Notes under the pieces: generated by a model
Told to the model about the DNA's origin: nothing
Seen by the model: only the letters and a program-made list of their open reading frames with translations
Databases searched by the model: none
Source: an uncultured Clostridia bacterium
GTDB taxonomy: Bacteria; Bacillota; Clostridia; Oscillospirales; Acutalibacteraceae
NCBI GenBank assembly: GCA_937876205.1
Contig: CALEII010000039.1
Span: 1 to 52,774, forward strand
DNA length: 52,774 bases
Reading direction: 5' to 3'
Made by a program: the position numbers and the translations under genes
Shown: in pieces, positions 33,801-42,331 of the stretch
How positions within the stretch are numbered: the stretch's first letter is position 1
Layout: each line of letters begins with the position of its first letter

Positions 33801-36800
33801 AGGAAGTTATCGCTCCTCTTGCTCACACATTCAATGATATAACCGTAAACGGTATTCAGTACAAAGAATGCTCAGTCTGCGGTGTCAGAATTGAATATCA
33901 GGCAAGTGAAGTAAGATATGAAAATCTTTTCTCACTTAGGGCATGGAAAAACTCAGACAGTTCTCTTCCTGCTTTTGCAGGCGGTAATGTTTCCGCTAAC
34001 CTTGTTAACGGTACGATTACAGTTAATAATACCACATCAGGTGAGTTCTATACCTCAGGCTCATTTGACGGTCAGAATCTTGTAAATTACCGTAATTTCA
34101 ATAACTATTGCATACCTGTTCGTGGTAATAATACTTATTATGTAGAGGCAACATCAACAGCCAATGCTTCAAATGCCGGTGAAATATTTGTTTTCCAATA
34201 TGACATCAACGGTTTAATGTTCTCTTCTATACCTGTTGTTATGGGATTCAGTAATAATGGGGAAACAGTTGCAAGGCAATTTACTGTAGATGCAAATGCT
34301 GCTTATATTGAACTTCGTTTTGATGCAAATGTTGCTGGTGGTTCAATAACATATTCTCAGATCGGTGTTTATACAAAAGATTCTTATGATAAGTTTGCTG
34401 TTGATACCGCCAATGCCCGTCTTGGCTTCTATCCCGGTGACAGCGAGAATCTTTGCTATCCCAACCCCGGTGACGGCTACACATTTGACGGTTGGTATAC
34501 AAAGAGCGGTATGAAGGTAGACAATGTTTACCAGCTTAATAATCCCACAACTGTTGTTTATGGTAAGTGGATTCCGGCAGGCTACAATGTTGTTTATGAC
34601 AGTATTTTCTCATTCTCATCCTGGGCAAAATCATCCTGTAACCAGCTGTGGTATGGTGACAGCAAAGATGCAAACGGAAATGTCACAAGACTTGTAAGTG
34701 CTGAAGGTATTATAGCTGATGCTGAAAACGGTACAATTACAATCACAAATGACGAAGATACAACCTATTTCGCAAGAACAAACTATTGGGTTGATTCAGA
34801 AAATGTTCATAAAATGGAACTTGATCAGAATACCGAGTATATTCTCGAATATACTGTAACAAGTGAAGACGGCGGTAAACCCAATGTATGTTTGTATCTT
34901 ACAGGCGGTTCTGCTCAGTATCCTGAAACAGGTGCAGCAACAAGATGGAGCACAGGTACACATTATTTCAGATTCGATTCTGGTAATAATACAACACTTA
35001 CACTTCGTTTTGATAATGTTCAGCACGGTTCAACCGTAACATTCTCAGACATCGCTGTTTATAAGGCAGATTTTGAAGAAGCTGCAAGAACAATTGAAAA
35101 CCGTGAGTATATGCGTTATTATCCCACAAAAATGGGTATCGGTGATGTTTTTGAATATACACCCGTACGCCCCGGTTTTACATTCAGCACATGGAAGGCT
35201 GACACAAACGGAGATAATGTCGGCGACTTTGAAATGAAAGGCTTCGACGATACATTCCTTGTTGAGCAGAACTGGCATCTGTTCTCAGAATGGACAGAAA
35301 ACACCTACAAAATCGCTTATGATGCAAACGGCGGTTCAGGTTCGGTTGCAACACAGACAACAAAGTATACAGCTGATACACCGCTTGCTTCATCAGGCTT
35401 TACAAAGACAGGTTACACACTCGCAGGCTGGTCAACAGTTGCAAATGCAACATCAGCTATGTATCAGCCTGGTCAGACAGTCAACAGACTTAACGACGAC
35501 CCCGACGGCACAACAACTCTTTATGCTGTATGGACAGCAAATAAATATAATGTAACATTCGATAACCTTATTGACTTCAAGGCTTGGAACAAGGTTGCAG
35601 GAAACGGTGTTGTAGATTACATTACCGATACAGGTTTTGTTATCCGTTCAAATGACGGAAAGTCGGAGGCAACATCAACATCACCCGTTTTCCCTGTAGA
35701 AGCAGGAAAATCATATAAGGTTGATGTGGATGTCACAGGTACAAACTGGGATGTTTATATCTTCTTCTATGCACAGGGCGTAACATCAGGTACAGGTCTC
35801 GAATTTAGTGACAGTCATAACAGATATTCATCAAACGGCAGCGGTAATTCATCCCGTATATTTACAGCACCTGCAGGGGCAGTGCAAGCTGTAATCCGTC
35901 TTGATTCTAATGGTTCAAAGCAGTCTGACGGTTCTTATCTTTCAAATACCGTAGGCTTTGATAACATCCGTGTTTATGAAGATAACGGTATTTCAGTTTC
36001 TCCCGTTAATAAGTACGTGTCATACGATTCAGCTCTCGGCACTCTTCCCACACCTACAAGAAGCGGTTATGACTTTGCAGGCTGGTTTGATGCAAACGGA
36101 AAGCAGTATACAGCATCATCTGCTATGGATGTAGCATCAACACTTTTCCTTAATTCAAAGTGGACAATCAACAGCACAGCTCTTATGTCAGACGCTTATG
36201 TCCTTGACTTCGGTATGAAGGCTGTATTTACTCCTCTTGAAAATGACACAATTCTCAAGAATGACGGTACTCCTTACAGCATCTCAGGTGTAAGTACAGA
36301 CGGCAAGACAGCAGGTTCATCTGTAAAGGGCTCATACGGTACATTTACAGTAAACGGTACTGCCGTTGAATATGTTCCCACTGCAGTTATGAACGGCAAG
36401 GAGATTGCATATTACCATGTTACAGTCGGTGATAAGGTGCTTGTCGGTTCAATTACAGTATTCCCCGCAACAGTTGTTTACTACGAAGATGATTTTGCTT
36501 CCGCAGTGACATATACTGACGGTGTTGCAACAAGTGGAAACACAGGTAAGTGGTCAACAGACGGTACCTCAACACTCGGCAGTGCAACAATAAATCTCGC
36601 AGACACTGTTTACGGTTATAATTCAACTTATGCCGGCAGCTCAGCAGAATACTCAATGGGTGCAGCACATATTGTTTCAGTAAGCAAGTACAACAATCCT
36701 CAGGGCAGATATAACGGCGTTGCTGACGGTGAAGCATCATGGCCTGTTGCAGAGTTCACATTTGCAGGTACAGGCTTCGATCTTGTCAGCCTTATCAGCA

Positions 36801-38047
36801 AGGATACAGGCGCAATTGAAGTCAAGGTTCTTGATGCAGACGGCAAGAAGGTTTATGACTGGATTGTTGACACATATTACGGCTATTCCTACACGGACGG
36901 TGCTTGGGTTGTAAATGCAAATGCAGATACATCAATCTATCAGATTCCGGTTATCGGCAGAACTGACCTCACATACGGCACATATACAGTTCAGGTTATT
37001 CCTACATATACTTCACGTCTTGACCATCAGAAGGACGGAGCATATGACTTCTATCTTGATGCAATCCGTGTGTATAATCCTATGGTCAATGACGGTGATG
37101 CCGCTTCTGTTTATGCCGGTGACGGTGAGTATGTAATAACTCATCAGTCAATAAGAGACATTCTTGTCAATGCCGGAGACCTTGATGCTGCCGATGATGC
37201 ATCAACAGGTGTTGTTTATATCAATCCCGGTGTGACAGAGGGTACATTTGAACAGTATTCAAAGGTAGGTCCCAAGAATGAGGTTTACCTTGCAAACGAT
37301 CAGTCAGTTGCATTCAAAATGACTGTTGAAGGCTTCATTCCCACATCTGTTCAGGTCAGCGCTCACGCTGTTGACGGTACAGCTTCAATGAGATTTGTAT
37401 CAGATAACGATTATTCAGATGTAACAAGCATCTCCCATAAGACAACACTTTATTATGAGATGCCTTTCACCGGTTCTGATTACTGGACTGATAACGGTGA
37501 CGGAACTTTCACAACTACATATCCCATTATTATTACAAACAACGGTGACGGACTTCTCTCACTTTGCAACATCAAGGTTGCAACGGACGGCACAATGGCA
37601 GCGCCTGTAATGTTTATGATGAATTCAGATGATCTTGCAGTTGCAGCAGCATCAGCAGAAACAGCTTCAGCACTTTCTGCAGATGACGGTGCATTGTTCG
37701 TACCCGATGATATGGAATCAGGCACAGATACAGATGTTGCAGCAGTGGGTGAGGATGTTGTAGTTACAGTTTCCACATCAAAAGAAGTTCACGCACTCAC
37801 AGTAAACGGTGAAAATGCAGTTCTTGTTTCAGAAAATGATGACGGAACAAAGACCTGGAGCTATACATACACTGCAGACAGCAGAGGAGAGCAGACATTC
37901 ACTCTCGTTGCTTACAATGCAGACGGCTTTGCTTCAGAAGAAACAACAGTTACTGTTGAAGTTCAGTCAAGAATTGAAATTTTCTTCACAAAGCTTACTC
38001 ATTTCTTCAGTATGATTATTGAGTTCCTCAGCAATCTTACTGCATAA
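30845..38047 (+). CDS. Giant secreted GH43-type modular protein with LamG and InlB repeats
   Basis: This protein has about 2,400 residues. I chose the ATG at 30845, 6 bases after GGAG; earlier in-frame ATGs lie at 30833 and 30839. A signal peptide ends near residue 39 (AEAA). Residues ~45-390 form a GH43-type five-bladed propeller with likely catalytic Asp94 (NVRDP), Asp231 (IDAD) and Glu302 (LEGC). A LamG/concanavalin-like domain spans ~400-630. Residues ~635-955 are unrecognised. Next comes a Cys-rich ribbon (CVIC...ECSVC, ~959-1020). Three sandwich modules resembling carbohydrate-binding modules alternate with InlB-like repeats (~1026-1775). The last ~620 residues match the protein at 38195. 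It ends in an amphipathic tail, with no LPXTG or dockerin. It is the last gene of the radical SAM operon. Confidence 0.88.
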   Translation: MSMKKNVFKRSLSMVMAVLMVLSCWVWADPSQSLIAEAANDTLKNRYLFAYFTGTSKDGQTIHLAVSEDGYNYTALRNNEPVIIPSKGVGNVRDPYIWYNEQDNYYYILATDLDFTDGGGTYSNNSQSFIIWRSKDLVNWYDETFIDVSKMAHLIGDTRNMSAVWAPQVLWDGSAYVVYFTLACNATSWFDIVYLKTTDLMNPDAYYEFDYILGNGTGNGTDNGYGVIDADIIHNPKDGKYYLFYKTECNANELGTTNKGTSLKTIHYYVGDTPTGPFTNPGDTKWPNCGFSIFPNYNVSLEGCNSFWDNDGNLIMYADEFEHTNAAGEAEAYFHIAKSNGTDFTSWSYPDVSQHNINSLSPRHGSVVKITEAEYNRLLNNSYNITSSSYSDTEVLEDHLVAKYFTTADVKWNAVVGQPNLDSATGITMVDDPSIGYYAEFDSTSGGWAEVDFDSLFRKTNGLNYEDGFTITFSAMLQNNESVNNENNDRIYEIADVFGSRTGTEHYTHFSPGGGGNGSYLGNYNGPVDSGNDWLNDINRANRDDKCFHEYIISYATGNVMVYVDGELVISRNRFTGVKLDDSWYKALGSNATMRIGKSGWDADPLFKGRIQNLCIYDCSMSYYDAQSMNDDYKEQNGWVDAATYTGITSVVPTFQNTDAARMQSLPNANTHFSNILYTETVKNYDGNNMSADSAVYHYNGNDFFFALYYPETTVLLLDGINEAIMPVSFGAYCQNSREEKGFLQVYPTTGPGSTADNGAFEISQNWGGWYNNGDYYECIVSHADGYIGRNSTTSSWSHITSKKNYDCHWGAPLKVNGDKIDFGDSYYKKFNLTWQVNGGTDGTYAADHSANMTSDNDIYVIDFRPILELREAITEDAYNEVMLNDQLCPELKQKYASAVYTIRTLDPNNFGFAASPITATKACGKAIGEAIGTYKGVMAEIAREKASGNYGHQPSQFEAREAKCDVAGLTAGSYCVICGEVLEEQEVIAPLAHTFNDITVNGIQYKECSVCGVRIEYQASEVRYENLFSLRAWKNSDSSLPAFAGGNVSANLVNGTITVNNTTSGEFYTSGSFDGQNLVNYRNFNNYCIPVRGNNTYYVEATSTANASNAGEIFVFQYDINGLMFSSIPVVMGFSNNGETVARQFTVDANAAYIELRFDANVAGGSITYSQIGVYTKDSYDKFAVDTANARLGFYPGDSENLCYPNPGDGYTFDGWYTKSGMKVDNVYQLNNPTTVVYGKWIPAGYNVVYDSIFSFSSWAKSSCNQLWYGDSKDANGNVTRLVSAEGIIADAENGTITITNDEDTTYFARTNYWVDSENVHKMELDQNTEYILEYTVTSEDGGKPNVCLYLTGGSAQYPETGAATRWSTGTHYFRFDSGNNTTLTLRFDNVQHGSTVTFSDIAVYKADFEEAARTIENREYMRYYPTKMGIGDVFEYTPVRPGFTFSTWKADTNGDNVGDFEMKGFDDTFLVEQNWHLFSEWTENTYKIAYDANGGSGSVATQTTKYTADTPLASSGFTKTGYTLAGWSTVANATSAMYQPGQTVNRLNDDPDGTTTLYAVWTANKYNVTFDNLIDFKAWNKVAGNGVVDYITDTGFVIRSNDGKSEATSTSPVFPVEAGKSYKVDVDVTGTNWDVYIFFYAQGVTSGTGLEFSDSHNRYSSNGSGNSSRIFTAPAGAVQAVIRLDSNGSKQSDGSYLSNTVGFDNIRVYEDNGISVSPVNKYVSYDSALGTLPTPTRSGYDFAGWFDANGKQYTASSAMDVASTLFLNSKWTINSTALMSDAYVLDFGMKAVFTPLENDTILKNDGTPYSISGVSTDGKTAGSSVKGSYGTFTVNGTAVEYVPTAVMNGKEIAYYHVTVGDKVLVGSITVFPATVVYYEDDFASAVTYTDGVATSGNTGKWSTDGTSTLGSATINLADTVYGYNSTYAGSSAEYSMGAAHIVSVSKYNNPQGRYNGVADGEASWPVAEFTFAGTGFDLVSLISKDTGAIEVKVLDADGKKVYDWIVDTYYGYSYTDGAWVVNANADTSIYQIPVIGRTDLTYGTYTVQVIPTYTSRLDHQKDGAYDFYLDAIRVYNPMVNDGDAASVYAGDGEYVITHQSIRDILVNAGDLDAADDASTGVVYINPGVTEGTFEQYSKVGPKNEVYLANDQSVAFKMTVEGFIPTSVQVSAHAVDGTASMRFVSDNDYSDVTSISHKTTLYYEMPFTGSDYWTDNGDGTFTTTYPIIITNNGDGLLSLCNIKVATDGTMAAPVMFMMNSDDLAVAAASAETASALSADDGALFVPDDMESGTDTDVAAVGEDVVVTVSTSKEVHALTVNGENAVLVSENDDGTKTWSYTYTADSRGEQTFTLVAYNADGFASEETTVTVEVQSRIEIFFTKLTHFFSMIIEFLSNLTA
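36178..38044 (+). repeat. C-terminal module, copy 1 (paralogous to 40378-42262)
   Basis: This region codes for about 620 residues that align end to end with the C-terminus of the next protein. Matching landmarks are YVLDFG, VVYYEDD, FAGTGFDLVSLISK, IPVIGR, SRLDHQKDG, YINPGVTEGTFEQYSK and DGALFVPDD. Between 37742 and 37988 the DNA is nearly identical to 41963-42209. Confidence 0.9.
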
Positions 38048-38067
38048 AATCAAACAATACTTAAATT

Positions 38068-38099
38068 CCCGTGCATCAGATGATACACGGGATTTTTTG
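38068..38099 (+). terminator. Intrinsic terminator after the giant GH43 protein gene
   Basis: CCCGTG pairs with CACGGG, extended inward by ATC-AGAT-GAT after one mismatch, and is followed by TTTTTT. It lies 20 bases after the stop codon. Confidence 0.85.
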
Positions 38100-38112
38100 T
38101 TTAAAATGTCAG

Positions 38113-38141
38113 TTGCATATTATTATATAGTATGGTATTAT
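38113..38141 (+). promoter_or_regulatory. Candidate promoter for the 1,356-residue secreted protein
   Basis: TTGCAT (38113-38118) and TATTAT (38136-38141) have 17-base spacing, 53 bases before the start codon. The region is AT-rich, and a second TATAAT-like sequence occurs slightly downstream at 38141-38147, so the exact start site is uncertain. Confidence 0.5.
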
Positions 38142-38194
38142 TATAATGATTATATATTGCTTTTTAACTACAAAAACCTGAACGGAGTGATCCT

Positions 38195-41100
38195 ATGAAA
38201 AAAAGCATAAAGAAAATTATATCACTGTTGCTTGTCACAGTGATGATAACCGGAGTTGTACCGAATTTCGGTATGTTTACTGCATCAGCAAAGTATAATA
38301 ATGAATATTACTATACAAACGGTCAGACGTTTCTTTCTACAGATATGGCTGTTTCATTGCCTAATAAGAAATGGTATGGTACAGTTTCAGGTTCTGCTGA
38401 AGACAAGCTGGATAATAACGGGTATACAAGATTTAGCAAAGACTTGAATGATGGGGCAGGCGGCGAGTATATCTATTTGGGATATAAAACGACAACTGAT
38501 ACATCAAAAGCCATCAGAGGATTAGGTTGCTATAACGGTTCAAATCCTCCCACCTCATACAGTGTTTCCATGAACGGTACTTATTGTACTTATTATCCGG
38601 TAAAAGGTTTTCACCTGAATAGTGACAGTCTGTCAGATGTGCCGGTGGATTTAAACTCCGGTGCCGGAGGTGACTATGTTTATCTGTATTATACAACAGA
38701 CCCGAATGCAGGACCGCCACTTACTGCAATTGACTATGAAGTAGGCTCTACAACTAATGACAGTGGAAGTTCATGCCAGACCCCTGTTAATTGGTTGAAC
38801 ACTAACGGTGAAAAAGGCGTTGAAGGTGAGATTGCAGATTTTAATGCCGGTGCCGGTGGTGATTATATTTATTTCTTTGTTCATTCTAGTGTTGATACAA
38901 AGGTTGATACAACAGCTCTGCGTACCGCTATCAGCAACGGCAACAGTTATATCTCAAATTCTTCAAAATATGTGTCTGTTTCTGCTTTACAGACGGCAGT
39001 AAACAGCGGAAATACAATTATAGCTGATTATGATGCTGACGGCCTTTCCTGTAATTATGACCAGACAGCAATAAACAATGCAACAACTGCAATAAACAGT
39101 GCTATAAACGCTTTACAGACACGTGTTACGTTGAATGCTAACGGCGGAACAATCGGAACAACATCTGTAAATGTAACAGTCGGCACAAAAACAACCTTTT
39201 CATTTGATACTTCATCATATGTCCCCACAAGAACAGGTTACACATTTATGGGCTGGTCAACTTCATCATCTGCAGCAACGGGAACCACAGGCTCATTAAC
39301 ACTCGGACTTATGCCTACTATTTACGCAGTCTGGCAGGCTAACACATATAATGTTACATTCGATAACCTTGTTGACTTCAAGGCATGGAATAAAGTAGCA
39401 GGTAACGGTACAGTTTCAGATGTTACAGACACAGGCTTCACAATAACATCTGATGCTGATGCAGGTGAAGCAACATCATCATCACCGTTTTTTGCTGTAG
39501 AGCCCGGTAAATCATATAAAATTGATATTGATTTTGAGGGCGACGGATGGGATGTTTACATCTTCTTCTGTGATGCAGACGGAAATTGGATTGATTTTGC
39601 TGACGGCGCATCAAACAGATATTCTTCAAACAGCTCTACCGGTATAGATAAGGACAATGCCGTTTTTACTGCGCCGAACAAATCAGAAGTGGTTAAGGCT
39701 CAGATTCGTGTTGATGCAAACGGCGCAGGCAATACTGTAAGATTTGATAATATACGTGTCTATGAGGTGAATGATGTATCAGTTTCACCTGTAAACAAGT
39801 ATGTAACTTATGACAGCACTTACGGTATACTGCCGACTCCCACAAAGCCACACTATGATTTTGTCGGTTGGTACAGACAGGATGGCACAAAGCTTGAAGC
39901 AACTGAAAAAGTTGACATTCTTGAAACTCTTTATGTCTATTCTGTATGGACACCTCACGTATACAATATAATGCTTGATGAAAACGGCGGCAGTGAGGTT
40001 GCAGATACTACATATACCATAGAGGCAGGCACTGTTCCCTCAGCTCCCGTAAAAACAGGGTTCACATTCAGTCATTGGGAGGTTGCATCAACCACAGGTA
40101 ACTGGTCAGGAGTATATAATCCGGGTGCAAGTGCTGTGGGTATGTATGGTGATGTCACCCTTAAAGCAATATGGACAGTCAATAAATACACTGTTACCTG
40201 GGTAAATGAAGCAGGTGTGTCAATTCACACACAATCAGTTGAATACGGTGCAGCCATTCCGACGGATGTAATTGATGTTCCCGCAAAACAGGGCTACACC
40301 GGTGAATGGAATTATTCGGGATACACAACAATGCCCGCAACAAACATTACTGTCAAGCCTGCTTATACGATAACATCAGAAGCACTCGTTCCTGATGTTT
40401 ATGTGCTTGATTTTGGTCTGAATGCAGAGCTTTGTCCTCTTGATAATGACGAAATACTTGCAAATGATGGTGGTTCTTACACAATTTCTGCTGTAAGCAT
40501 AACAGAAAACGGTCCGTTCTCTGATTCTGTTGTGGGTAACTGTGGCAGATTTTCACTCAGTGGCAATGATATTATATATACCCCCTATTCATTTTTATCC
40601 GATTCAGGTGAGACTATATACTATCAGGTGGAATATGAGCGTTCAGGTGAAAAATTGTACCTTGTAAGCTCTGTCAGAATTATCCCTGCAACAGTTGTAT
40701 ATTATGAGGATGATTATGCTTCTGCAATTACATATGCAGACGGTACATCAGCAGACGGCTCAACAGGTAAGTGGGCAACAGTAGGTAACTCCTCAACAGA
40801 CTCAGCAACACAGTCTGTGGCTGATGATGTATACGGCTATGACAGTATCTATGCAGAAAGCACAGAGAACTATTCAATGGGTTCTGCTCATATTGTTTCG
40901 GTAAGTAAGTACAATAACCCCAATTCAAAGTACTCAGGTTCAGAAGGCAATTCCTGGCCTGTGGCACAGTTCACCTTTGCAGGTACAGGCTTCGACCTTG
41001 TCAGCCTTATCAGTAAGGAAACAGGTGCAATTGAGGTCAGAGTGTTCAGTGGAACCGACACATCAGGAAAAGCTGTGTATAATTGGATTGTAGACACTTA

Positions 41101-42265
41101 CTACGGTTACACATATACAGATGGTGAATGGGTAGTGTCTGAAAACGCTCAGACTGCACTGTATCAGATTCCCGTAATCGGCAGAAATGACCTTGCATAC
41201 GGCACATATACAGTACAGATTATTCCCACATACACAACCCGTCTTGACCACCAGAAAGACGGTGTATACGACTTCTATCTTGATGCAATACGTGTATATG
41301 AACCTATGGGGCCTGATTCCGAGGCTTCGTCTGCTTATGCAGGTGAAGGTGAGTATGTTATTTTACATCAGTCAATCAGAGATACACTTATTGACGCAAA
41401 AGACCTTGATGCAAACGGTGACTCAACCGGTATTGTATATATCAATCCCGGTGTGACAGAGGGTACATTTGAACAGTATTCAAAGGCAGGTCCCAAGAAT
41501 GAGGTGTACCTTGCAGCAGGTCAGTCCGTAGCCTTCAATATGACAGTAGAAGGTGTTATTCCTTCCTCTGTTCAGGTGAGCGTTCATTCATTGGATGGTG
41601 CTGCTTCGATGCGTTTTGCTTCAGGTGATGATTATTCTGATGTAACATCCATTACTCATAAAACAACTCTTTATTATGAAATACCCTTTATGAGCTCTGA
41701 TTGCTGGACTGATAACGGCAACGGCACTTATACAACAAAGCATCCTCTTGTTATTACAAACAACGGTGACGGACTCCTTTCACTGTGTAATATCAAGGTT
41801 ACAACAGACGGTGCAACGGCAGCACCTGTGATGTTTGCAATGAATTCAGATACATTTGCAGTTGCCGCAGCATCAGCAGAAACTGCTTCAGTCCTTTCTG
41901 CAGACGACGGTGCATTGTTCGTACCCGATGATGTTGATGCAGGCACAGATACAGACATTGCGGCAGTGGGTGAGGATGTTGTAGTTACAGTATCTACATC
42001 AATAGAAGTTCACGCACTCACAGTAAACGGTGAAAATGCAGTTCTTGTTTCAGAAAATGATGACGGAACAAAGACCTGGAGCTATACATACACTGCAGAC
42101 AGCAGAGGAGAGCAGACATTCACTCTTGTTGCTTACAATGCAGACGGTTTTGCTTCAGAAGAAACAACAGTTACTGTTGAAGTTCAGTCAAGAATTGAAA
42201 TATTCTTCAATAAACTTTCACATATCTTCAGTTTGATTGTTGAATTCATTGACAAGCTGTTCTGA
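38195..42265 (+). CDS. Secreted protein with threefold beta-prism-like N-terminus and shared C-terminal module
   Basis: This protein has 1,356 residues. A signal peptide ends near residue 32 (TASA). Residues ~45-235 contain three repeats of DLN-GAGG-YIY (83-97, 152-166, 215-229) at 69- and 63-residue spacing. This matches the signature of the MABP-type beta-prism domain, which has threefold internal symmetry. A helical FIVAR-like segment follows (~232-308), then InlB-like repeats and one sandwich module (~388-525) like those in the upstream giant protein. From ~728 on, the sequence parallels the first giant protein's C-terminus. There is no catalytic domain I can name. I infer a surface adhesin or glycan/membrane-binding protein. 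The GGAG site precedes the ATG by 8 bases. Confidence 0.85.
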   Translation: MKKSIKKIISLLLVTVMITGVVPNFGMFTASAKYNNEYYYTNGQTFLSTDMAVSLPNKKWYGTVSGSAEDKLDNNGYTRFSKDLNDGAGGEYIYLGYKTTTDTSKAIRGLGCYNGSNPPTSYSVSMNGTYCTYYPVKGFHLNSDSLSDVPVDLNSGAGGDYVYLYYTTDPNAGPPLTAIDYEVGSTTNDSGSSCQTPVNWLNTNGEKGVEGEIADFNAGAGGDYIYFFVHSSVDTKVDTTALRTAISNGNSYISNSSKYVSVSALQTAVNSGNTIIADYDADGLSCNYDQTAINNATTAINSAINALQTRVTLNANGGTIGTTSVNVTVGTKTTFSFDTSSYVPTRTGYTFMGWSTSSSAATGTTGSLTLGLMPTIYAVWQANTYNVTFDNLVDFKAWNKVAGNGTVSDVTDTGFTITSDADAGEATSSSPFFAVEPGKSYKIDIDFEGDGWDVYIFFCDADGNWIDFADGASNRYSSNSSTGIDKDNAVFTAPNKSEVVKAQIRVDANGAGNTVRFDNIRVYEVNDVSVSPVNKYVTYDSTYGILPTPTKPHYDFVGWYRQDGTKLEATEKVDILETLYVYSVWTPHVYNIMLDENGGSEVADTTYTIEAGTVPSAPVKTGFTFSHWEVASTTGNWSGVYNPGASAVGMYGDVTLKAIWTVNKYTVTWVNEAGVSIHTQSVEYGAAIPTDVIDVPAKQGYTGEWNYSGYTTMPATNITVKPAYTITSEALVPDVYVLDFGLNAELCPLDNDEILANDGGSYTISAVSITENGPFSDSVVGNCGRFSLSGNDIIYTPYSFLSDSGETIYYQVEYERSGEKLYLVSSVRIIPATVVYYEDDYASAITYADGTSADGSTGKWATVGNSSTDSATQSVADDVYGYDSIYAESTENYSMGSAHIVSVSKYNNPNSKYSGSEGNSWPVAQFTFAGTGFDLVSLISKETGAIEVRVFSGTDTSGKAVYNWIVDTYYGYTYTDGEWVVSENAQTALYQIPVIGRNDLAYGTYTVQIIPTYTTRLDHQKDGVYDFYLDAIRVYEPMGPDSEASSAYAGEGEYVILHQSIRDTLIDAKDLDANGDSTGIVYINPGVTEGTFEQYSKAGPKNEVYLAAGQSVAFNMTVEGVIPSSVQVSVHSLDGAASMRFASGDDYSDVTSITHKTTLYYEIPFMSSDCWTDNGNGTYTTKHPLVITNNGDGLLSLCNIKVTTDGATAAPVMFAMNSDTFAVAAASAETASVLSADDGALFVPDDVDAGTDTDIAAVGEDVVVTVSTSIEVHALTVNGENAVLVSENDDGTKTWSYTYTADSRGEQTFTLVAYNADGFASEETTVTVEVQSRIEIFFNKLSHIFSLIVEFIDKLF
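38441..38881 (+). repeat. Three internal repeats encoding DLN-GAGG-YIY
   Basis: Copies encode DLNDGAGGEYIYLGY (38441-38485), DLNSGAGGDYVYLYY (38648-38692) and DFNAGAGGDYIYFFV (38837-38881). The regular spacing and identical turn motif indicate one fold built from three similar sheets. Confidence 0.85.
40378..42262 (+). repeat. C-terminal module, copy 2 (paralogous to 36178-38044)
   Basis: This is the second copy of the ~620-residue module. Most of it has diverged noticeably at the DNA level from copy 1, but 41963-42209 differs from 37742-37988 at only about six positions. Confidence 0.9.
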
Positions 42266-42280
42266 AACTGCTAAAATTAT

Positions 42281-42309
42281 ATCGGCACTCTTCAAAAGAG
42301 GGTGCCGAT
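42281..42309 (+). terminator. Hairpin after the second secreted protein gene
   Basis: ATCGGCAC and GTGCCGAT form a perfect 8-bp stem extended by four weaker pairs around an A-rich loop, 15 bases after the stop. The following T-tract (TTTCTTATTT) is interrupted, so termination may be partial, with read-through into the GH3 gene. Confidence 0.65.
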
Positions 42310-42331
42310 GTTTCTTATTTCAGGTGATTTT

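Noticed and set aside
36178..42262. Reading the two matching C-terminal modules as a transposon or CRISPR-type repeat
   Set aside because: They are coding paralogous modules of two proteins, with no terminal inverted repeats, target duplications, transposase or regular short-repeat spacing.
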